From Sergeia podlipaevii (Eukaryota; Euglenozoa; Kinetoplastea; Trypanosomatida; Trypanosomatidae), in contig JASANZ010002224.1 of NCBI GenBank assembly GCA_030849805.1, positions 1 through 64,000 on the forward strand: 64,000 nt of DNA, read 5' to 3'. The position numbers were made by a program, and so were the translations under genes. This document shows positions 59,601 to 64,000 of the stretch, piece after piece (the stretch's first letter is position 1; the number at the start of each line of letters is the position of its first letter). Under the pieces are notes generated by a model that made no database searches, was not told where the DNA came from, and saw only the letters and a program-made list of their open reading frames with translations.

Positions 59601-60745
59601 CCGACGCAGACAACATCGGCGGCTTGCAGAGAAAACTGGTCAGTGGGTGAATTGCTGCTATAGTCAGAGGTGCTAAATATAGATGTGAGGGGCATTGGCA
59701 TCACGAAGAAGGCGCGGTGACTCTGCGTGCGGGACGTGATAAATGTCTGAGGCAATACAACACTGGTAAGCGCCGTTTTTACCAGCAACCTCAGGTTGGC
59801 TGCGTCACACATGATATCCTTATCGAGAGTGCGATGAAACGAGTTGGCAGTGTCCTCGATCTGTGCTGATAGTTGTGGTGGCACAGCAAAGCAAACAACG
59901 TCATCCGTCGTCAGTTTTCCTCCGTAGTGGAGCCCTCGTGAGTGCTGCACAGCAAGGTGAGAAATCAGCGCGCTCAGCAGCCGCCACAGCATCTCTTCAT
60001 TCCACACCGCAATCGATGTTTCTAAGACTTTATCAGAATGATTATGCGAGCCACTACCTTTCGCCCTCTTCATGTACTGCGTAAGAGAAAACCGCATAGA
60101 TGCGGATGCATTACAGCTACTGTTCGCCTGCTGTTCGATTCCATTGAACGGATCGCATCCGTCAAAACACACAGTTGTTGCAGCAAGAGAAAAGGTTTCC
60201 CAAAAAGAAAGTCGAGAACATCTCCACGCGATACGAGACGCGGCGTGAAGAGTCCCGTTGGTGCTATGTACGCCACTAGAGAAAAAGACACTATGGGGAT
60301 GAGGAAATTCGTAAAAAAACTGATAAGTCTCTGCAGGACCTCCAACTTCCACAACAGTGTCTGAAGATGACGATGGTGATTCCACTATTGCGAGCAAAGG
60401 CAAAGTTGAAAACGCTGCTGAAATTACCGCTGTAGGCACCAAAGGGGCAGTGTTCGGCCAAAGAGAATCCATTTCAAATACACTCTTCACCCCAGACGTA
60501 GGATCAGACATCAAAAAATTGGCTCCACTAAATAAATTGCGTGCTATTCCAAGTACTTTCGCGTTCGCCTTGACGTACTCTTCACATCTCTCTATAAACT
60601 CAAAGTGTCTATTGTTGTGTCTCCTAATAGATATGTTGTGCTGAACGGCATAACTGCGCTGATCACCTCCTTCCCCCTCACGAGTGGCATGCTTCAGCTC
60701 TACGAGGAGCGTAGACTCCTTTCTATATGTGTAAATAGTACTCAT
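56675..60745 (-). CDS. Protein with possible PAN3-like pseudokinase region
   Basis: 1356-aa protein. From the ATG at 60745 it starts MSTIYTYRKESTLLVELKHA; the frame extends upstream only from a TTG through an ATT repeat. Residues about 30-430 look folded, and 250-288 (WRLLSALISHLAVQHSRGLH then TTDDVVCFAV) resemble the C-lobe region of a kinase where HRD would be, but without His-Arg-Asp, and there is no obvious Gly-loop or DFG. The pattern, and a later segment reading ADVVCVGRILLDVIEA, recall the PAN3 pseudokinase of the PAN2-PAN3 deadenylase, but I cannot confirm this. A charged coiled coil is likely at about 498-530 (VREAKLREREEKLDAILELY). The remaining 800 residues are Ser/Thr/Gln/Arg-rich and mostly disordered, with a short YVPVWERP motif and a C-terminal helix (RDLLRRLRNNVVL). 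Confidence 0.72.
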   Translation of the reverse strand: MSTIYTYRKESTLLVELKHATREGEGGDQRSYAVQHNISIRRHNNRHFEFIERCEEYVKANAKVLGIARNLFSGANFLMSDPTSGVKSVFEMDSLWPNTAPLVPTAVISAAFSTLPLLAIVESPSSSSDTVVEVGGPAETYQFFYEFPHPHSVFFSSGVHSTNGTLHAASRIAWRCSRLSFWETFSLAATTVCFDGCDPFNGIEQQANSSCNASASMRFSLTQYMKRAKGSGSHNHSDKVLETSIAVWNEEMLWRLLSALISHLAVQHSRGLHYGGKLTTDDVVCFAVPPQLSAQIEDTANSFHRTLDKDIMCDAANLRLLVKTALTSVVLPQTFITSRTQSHRAFFVMPMPLTSIFSTSDYSSNSPTDQFSLQAADVVCVGRILLDVIEAQRKALGETLNSVSSEFLFLVKRMEEGSSSSSSATKNVSSPSALHLSQLQAFRLRATMWIYKAMAEESQLELHAITRSPQLKLDNASTKNAFMNFRDETPVSSAVVPSELEVREAKLREREEKLDAILELYELTHTHLDGLPASGAGGYEALRHSLVSSKAEKVIQPYRQQGHQRHVHRQSNVDAPVALATVTSGATGNSNAARKDDAFVRNGDRVLEDEVPRRDLLAEVERSALSQLGISPLAKTQDVSLIRDGEGTEGGDEDDISKPLPPPSHRDIRGGLMMERQEYGSLIQLQHTAGMITSVSTPPREHASRSEKINLSDRAMTGIAQEKGPAATTTVTATTATPSFLSQQQQQQQQQVVMAQDDKHTPKRPVVSSLGREDWSSHSKYSAISTGPHLRRSPSVLTAATTATAGAGAVASGRRSPRTRTNDEWIRNQFEALEELRENFKTATSASVAVGATVKGQRDASGGTPRNMGSDEIHPDGSRMASRRRSEGTRSARALAHQQHGSATAHAGGDASALYAPATTTESSSQGVATTEAAYSSPFFSLPSTQQVHVRYAAAAYHPTDANVVVMNPSEVESGTASIAGFSEVIPQGNRTNALWRGDAEGITPRHYSSDAYHPTLSISTGGKDGEEEINSAPYVPVWERPLTTEAVASVTAPSRSSVFPHSSTSVVSSPGRSNTAAAATAAAVGGYENARHLQDRHHQQQQQRRDYASHDTAASKALVSPRRSPNPRAMSGAASAAQAPGTFSYLSSSPPQDRWRQQQRHSTNTSTTSSSARRASAMISSATGSNNNNGGIGVVVSSVSTTAGHLRHSTTNYAVSESAQRHRQLEEELAGGTAQLRRQQQEQARATQHVTSASTTSRLSSATSARKSRVVSSASTSPRGVAGKTSSGTAAASTTAPSRPHVQRSSLDIIGKAYLDASSPSNISGAGVGGGSTSMSDAAARDLLRRLRNNVVLTS

Positions 60746-61203
60746 TAAGTATATAAATTGCAATAATAATAATAATAATATGAAATGAGCACCACAAGGT
60801 GGCGTATGAGAATAAAAAATAAACAAAAAATGTATAGCGAACTACTGATACTGAAAAATTAGTTATCTTCGATAATAAAAGTGTACAAGTAAAGAAAAAG
60901 TGTAAAAAGTTGTTGGAAAGGAGAGAATGAGAAGAAGAATGGTTGTTTCAGAGTGCTCATGTGCTTTTCGCTCTAACATAAAAATCAAAAATACTTCACT
61001 AAGTGCAAACAGTCCTAGCAAAAGCTTGTATAAAGCATCGCTCAGAAGTTTGCCCTAGCGCACAGAAACAAGAGAAAAAAGCGTGATCAAACACAATCAT
61101 CAAAATTGTCATTTAATTTTATTTTTGCTAAAAACAATAAACAAGAGTGAAGTTATTTCATTATCATCCCTAAGAGAACGCTAAACCTGTGTACAAACAG
61201 TGT
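60746..61203. other. AT-rich intergenic spacer
   Basis: No gene seen. An AAT repeat (60762-60780) lies just upstream of the gene at 56675-60745 and gives a T-rich tract on the minus strand. The remainder is AT-rich and includes the 3' UTR of the first uL23 gene. Confidence 0.6.
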
Positions 61204-61638
61204 TTAGACAAGGCCAATCTTATTGGCGGTCTCGAGGGCGTCGTGAGCCGCGGAGAGGCGGATGTACGCCTTCTTGAGACCATCAGGACGGATCAAGGTG
61301 TTAACCTTGACGGCCTTGACCTGGTAGAGCTTGCGGATGGCCTTCTTGATCTCGGTCTTGTTGGCATAGGAGTCAACGATGAAGGTGAGGGTGTTGTTCT
61401 CCTCGATCTTCTTCATGGCCTTATCGGTGGTCAGGGGGTAGCGGATGATGGAGAAGGCATCGCGGGACTGCTGGATGGCCTTGGCGTTGTTGGTCACGGG
61501 GGCCGCGGCAGGCTTGCGGTAGGTGTGTGGGCGGCGGAACTGAGGACGAGTGTACGCCTTGCGAGAAGAAACCTTCACCACCTTGGTGGGCTTGGTCTCC
61601 TTCTTGGCAGCGACCTTCTGGGCAGACTTGGCGGGCAT
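61204..61638 (-). CDS. 60S ribosomal protein uL23 (L23a/L25), copy 1
   Basis: 144-aa large-subunit ribosomal protein that binds rRNA near the polypeptide exit tunnel. A basic eukaryotic N-terminal extension (MPAKSAQKVAAKKETKPTKV) precedes the uL23 fold, with YPLTTDKAMKKIEENNTLTF and KLYQVKAVKVNTLIRPDGLK as the conserved core. The ATG at 61638 is used; the frame extends upstream only from a GTG with no further ATG. The protein is identical to that of copy 2 (61876-62310); the coding sequences differ at three silent sites (61264, 61288, 61296). Tandem copies of ribosomal protein genes are common in trypanosomatids, where copy number helps set expression. The flanks of the two copies are unrelated, so they may be regulated differently through their UTRs. 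Confidence 0.97.
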   Translation of the reverse strand: MPAKSAQKVAAKKETKPTKVVKVSSRKAYTRPQFRRPHTYRKPAAAPVTNNAKAIQQSRDAFSIIRYPLTTDKAMKKIEENNTLTFIVDSYANKTEIKKAIRKLYQVKAVKVNTLIRPDGLKKAYIRLSAAHDALETANKIGLV

Positions 61639-61659
61639 AATGTTGAATGAAATAATCAC

Positions 61660-61661
61660 CT
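61660..61661 (-). promoter_or_regulatory. Putative spliced-leader acceptor AG for uL23 copy 1
   Basis: A long pyrimidine-rich tract (about 61664-61700 on the minus strand) ends in AAAG, 21 nt before the ATG. A second candidate, with a good tract ending TTTACAG, lies at 61708-61709. Confidence 0.45.
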
Positions 61662-61875
61662 TTAAAACAAAGAAAAAAAAGGAAGCAACAAAAATAAAAT
61701 TGATATCCTGTAAAGAAACAAGAAAAGAGAGTTACATTTGTGCAAAGAGCACTCAAATATTGTGGCATAAAAATATAGAACACAAATCCTAGTGGTCGCA
61801 ATTATCGCAAAGCTTTTAGATAAGTTCTTTTAAATATAAAAATAAAAATAAGATCAAACATGATGCTTCAAATGC

Positions 61876-62310
61876 TTAGACAAGGCCAATCTTATTGGCG
61901 GTCTCGAGGGCGTCGTGAGCCGCGGAGAGGCGGATATACGCCTTCTTGAGACCATCAGGGCGGATCAGGGTGTTAACCTTGACGGCCTTGACCTGGTAGA
62001 GCTTGCGGATGGCCTTCTTGATCTCGGTCTTGTTGGCATAGGAGTCAACGATGAAGGTGAGGGTGTTGTTCTCCTCGATCTTCTTCATGGCCTTATCGGT
62101 GGTCAGGGGGTAGCGGATGATGGAGAAGGCATCGCGGGACTGCTGGATGGCCTTGGCGTTGTTGGTCACGGGGGCCGCGGCAGGCTTGCGGTAGGTGTGT
62201 GGGCGGCGGAACTGAGGACGAGTGTACGCCTTGCGAGAAGAAACCTTCACCACCTTGGTGGGCTTGGTCTCCTTCTTGGCAGCGACCTTCTGGGCAGACT
62301 TGGCGGGCAT
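61876..62310 (-). CDS. 60S ribosomal protein uL23 (L23a/L25), copy 2
   Basis: 144-aa protein identical in sequence to copy 1, transcribed first of the pair. Silent differences from copy 1 are at 61936, 61960 and 61968. The spacer between the two genes is only about 237 bases, and neither the spacer nor the sequence above this gene is shared, so the identity stops sharply near the coding ends. That pattern fits gene conversion or strong selection on the coding part. The start at 62310 is 15 nt below a canonical acceptor AG. Confidence 0.97.
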   Translation of the reverse strand: MPAKSAQKVAAKKETKPTKVVKVSSRKAYTRPQFRRPHTYRKPAAAPVTNNAKAIQQSRDAFSIIRYPLTTDKAMKKIEENNTLTFIVDSYANKTEIKKAIRKLYQVKAVKVNTLIRPDGLKKAYIRLSAAHDALETANKIGLV

Positions 62311-62325
62311 CGTTGAGACTTGAAG

Positions 62326-62327
62326 CT
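62326..62327 (-). promoter_or_regulatory. Putative spliced-leader acceptor AG for uL23 copy 2
   Basis: The minus strand reads CTTTTCTTTTTCTCTTTAG immediately before a 15-nt leader and the ATG at 62310: the clearest pyrimidine tract plus AG in the window. Confidence 0.6.
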
Positions 62328-62752
62328 AAAGAGAAAAAGAAAAGTAGAAAAAGTATGAAAGAAAAAATGGTTTACGAGATGAAAGCAAAGTCAATTTTTC
62401 TGCAAAGCCAAAGAGTCACAAAAAGAAATTTAAAAATCACGCAAGATAGTTCAGTGCCTGACAGCAAATACCAATATCAAAAAAAAATTGTTAGTTTTTG
62501 GTCTGCTATTTTTTTCATATATAACTTTCAATCCTTTTCTGTCAATTCACGACAAACTCAGATCACAAAGAAGAAAAAAGCATACTTTAGATGAAAATGA
62601 TCATCTCCAGTAATTTTTTGTATGCTCACGCAGGCGATTCTTGAACGTATATTTGTTCTCCTTAAAAGGAGTATCTATTGGACAAAAAGGTCATTCTATG
62701 ATAAAAGAAAGGTAAAAAAAAAATGATAGTGTGGAATAAACTTTTGCCCAAG
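62328..62752. other. AT-rich intergenic spacer
   Basis: About 425 bases with no gene seen; holds the acceptor tract of uL23 copy 2 and the probable 3' UTR of the dUTPase gene. Confidence 0.6.
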
Positions 62753-63535
62753 CTACTTCTGGGACAAATCTATCCAATACTGAACGTTCTTGCGGTCGGT
62801 TACAGGGACGTTGAACACCTCGTAAACCTTTTCCATAATGTTGTCAAAGAAACTCATATGCCTGTTTTCATCGAGCACATCGTCAACAGTGAAGTCCTTT
62901 ATGCACTGATGGAGAAGAACATTGTCTTCGATGCCCTGGTTCACCTTCACGTAGGTGCCACTCTTGTATCCATTGCTCTGACGAATGCAGTTCAGAGTAT
63001 GCTTGGCGACATAGTAGGCGACCATGTTAAAGTCAAGATCATCCGCTGCCATAATAACAGCTTCGGTGATAGTATCAAAGCGACATGCGTTCGCCAGCTG
63101 AATAACATTGCGAAACGTAGCAATAGCGTTCTGCGTGTCTTCAAGAGGAACATACAAAACGCCATCAAGCATCTTTTTGCACTCCTTTCCGCATGCAGGA
63201 GGCTTAATAAAATCAATGTGTTTAGACATGATAGTCTTCTTTCTTTCCTCATCCAGGCATTGCAGTTGCATTGTTCCAGACAAAGAAAAGTGAAGAATGT
63301 CAACAAGCTCAATCTTTACGTTGTCAAAGTCTGCCTTACCAGCAAGATTCTTCCACCACTTCCACGGGTAAGAGTCCATAAGCTCAGTGCTCTCCATGGT
63401 CACCGCGAGACTCCAGTTGTCAAGCGTGCGAACCTTGCGCCATGAAGGATCGATCATGGCATTGAGGCCATCCTGCAACTGAGCCAGAGACTGAAGCACA
63501 ACAGGGGGAATTGTGGTCGCGCGCACACGCTTCAT
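62753..63535 (-). CDS. dUTPase, all-alpha dimeric kinetoplastid type
   Basis: 260-aa dUTP nucleotidohydrolase (EC 3.6.1.23) that hydrolyses dUTP to dUMP and pyrophosphate, keeping uracil out of DNA and feeding dTMP synthesis. It belongs to the all-alpha, MazG-related fold, not the trimeric beta fold found in most eukaryotes. Visible motifs are LQDGLNAMID, the EExxD-like metal site in ITMES-type sequence (MESTELMDSYPWKWWK), KIELVDILHFSLSG, AADDLDFNMVAYYVAKHTLN and YVKVNQGIEDNVLLHQCI. All five conserved blocks are present and the length is normal. The ATG at 63535 begins MKRVRATTIPPVVLQSLA, as expected for the family; the long hydrophobic upstream frame is a read-through of T tracts. The first residue of the EExxD site reads Ser-Thr-Glu in this protein, with the Glu-Leu-x-Asp part intact. 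Confidence 0.95.
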   Translation of the reverse strand: MKRVRATTIPPVVLQSLAQLQDGLNAMIDPSWRKVRTLDNWSLAVTMESTELMDSYPWKWWKNLAGKADFDNVKIELVDILHFSLSGTMQLQCLDEERKKTIMSKHIDFIKPPACGKECKKMLDGVLYVPLEDTQNAIATFRNVIQLANACRFDTITEAVIMAADDLDFNMVAYYVAKHTLNCIRQSNGYKSGTYVKVNQGIEDNVLLHQCIKDFTVDDVLDENRHMSFFDNIMEKVYEVFNVPVTDRKNVQYWIDLSQK

Positions 63536-63558
63536 GGGTAATATGAAAGAGACGGCTT

Positions 63559-63560
63559 CT
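63559..63560 (-). promoter_or_regulatory. Putative spliced-leader acceptor AG for dUTPase
   Basis: A pyrimidine tract (CTTTTTCTTTCTAAAG on the minus strand) lies about 23 nt upstream of the ATG at 63535. Confidence 0.45.
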
Positions 63561-63804
63561 TTAGAAAGAAAAAGTGCTTTATATATGCTTTTGTGTGCAT
63601 TTTTAAAAGAGTGGTGAATAGGGAAGAAAAAAAAAAAGACGAGAAGAAAGAAATCTGCAAATGCTGAGGAAAAAGGAATGATAAGAAAAATAACAAGAAA
63701 AAGCAATGAAAATCCAAAAGAAAGAAAAAAGAGATCGAAAGCTATTGTGTTCCAGGCAAACAGTAACGCACGCACCTTGACGCGTCAATATGCGTTCATT
63801 GCAA

Positions 63805-64000
63805 AAATAGAGGCCGGCGCCTGCCCGACGGCACCCGGCGCAACCGATAAAGAGGGCGCCAGCCGTGGCCCCTGCGGCGGCTTTCCCTGCGGCGTCACGC
63901 CGGCGGGGGGGCCCCGTGGGCGGGCGAGCAGTGGCCGCGCGCCGAGGCCGCCCCCCCCCCCCCNNNNNNGCCCCCCCCCCCCCCCCGCCGACACCAGCGT
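63805..64000. other. GC-rich terminal segment with assembly gap
   Basis: Composition changes abruptly near 63805 from AT-rich spacer to very GC-rich sequence, ending in long C runs on both sides of a six-base gap (63964-63969, all N). No gene or repeat is recognised. The likely reading is a misjoin, foreign or low-quality sequence at a scaffold gap; a genuine GC-rich element is possible but unsupported. Confidence 0.7.

Noticed and set aside
61189..61650. Plus-strand open frame opposite uL23
   Set aside because: Antisense to a certain ribosomal protein gene and repeated opposite copy 2 because the genes are duplicates.
62723..63445. 240-codon plus-strand open frame
   Set aside because: Antisense to dUTPase, which has clear family motifs.
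63536..63775. 80-residue hydrophobic extension of dUTPase
   Set aside because: It comes from translating T tracts upstream of the likely splice acceptor and has no match in the family; the ATG at 63535 gives the normal start.
63785..63994. Minus-strand frame across the GC-rich end
   Set aside because: It passes through the six-base gap and C homopolymers, so its translation is meaningless.
1..64000. tRNA, rRNA, snRNA, CRISPR or transposon signatures
   Set aside because: I looked for these and saw none convincing by eye. Spacers are dominated by homopolymers and dinucleotide repeats; a covariance-model scan was not possible.

Overview
The window looks like nuclear DNA of a kinetoplastid protist, most likely a trypanosomatid. 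Every convincing gene lies on the minus strand with no strand switch. Genes are intronless and GC-rich. They are separated by AT-rich spacers full of homopolymers and microsatellites, and several start codons sit just behind a pyrimidine tract plus AG, as expected for polycistronic transcription with spliced-leader trans-splicing. The dUTPase is the all-alpha kinetoplastid type, and beta-class carbonic anhydrases and a long lanosterol synthase fit the same group. I could not fix the genus.

Reading in the direction of transcription (from 64000 down to 1): a GC-rich, gap-containing end that looks foreign or misjoined (63805-64000); dUTPase; two near-identical copies of ribosomal protein uL23; a 1356-aa protein with a possible pseudokinase domain; a 1153-aa protein with a PHD-like C-terminus; a mitochondrial-type beta-carbonic anhydrase; a surface membrane protein followed by a truncated duplicate of its 5' end; a second beta-carbonic anhydrase; a single-pass membrane protein; a fusion of a PHOSPHO-type HAD phosphatase with a DUF89/ARMT1-like domain; a 1791-aa membrane-anchored protein followed by a GC-rich block whose reading frame is broken; a 3123-aa membrane kinase with PAS-like, FHA and STE11-like kinase domains; lanosterol synthase; and two Ala/Pro/Ser-rich proteins with dual-acylation N-termini that share a C-terminal motif.

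The genes do not form one pathway, which is normal for a trypanosomatid transcription unit. Themes are nucleotide hygiene (dUTPase), translation (uL23), bicarbonate/CO2 handling (two carbonic anhydrases), sterol synthesis (lanosterol synthase), metabolite repair or dephosphorylation (HAD-DUF89) and membrane signalling (PAS-FHA kinase, acylated proteins). No tRNA, rRNA, CRISPR array or transposon was recognised. Many apparent N-terminal extensions begin at non-ATG codons and read through pyrimidine tracts or CA repeats; I moved those starts to the first supported ATG.
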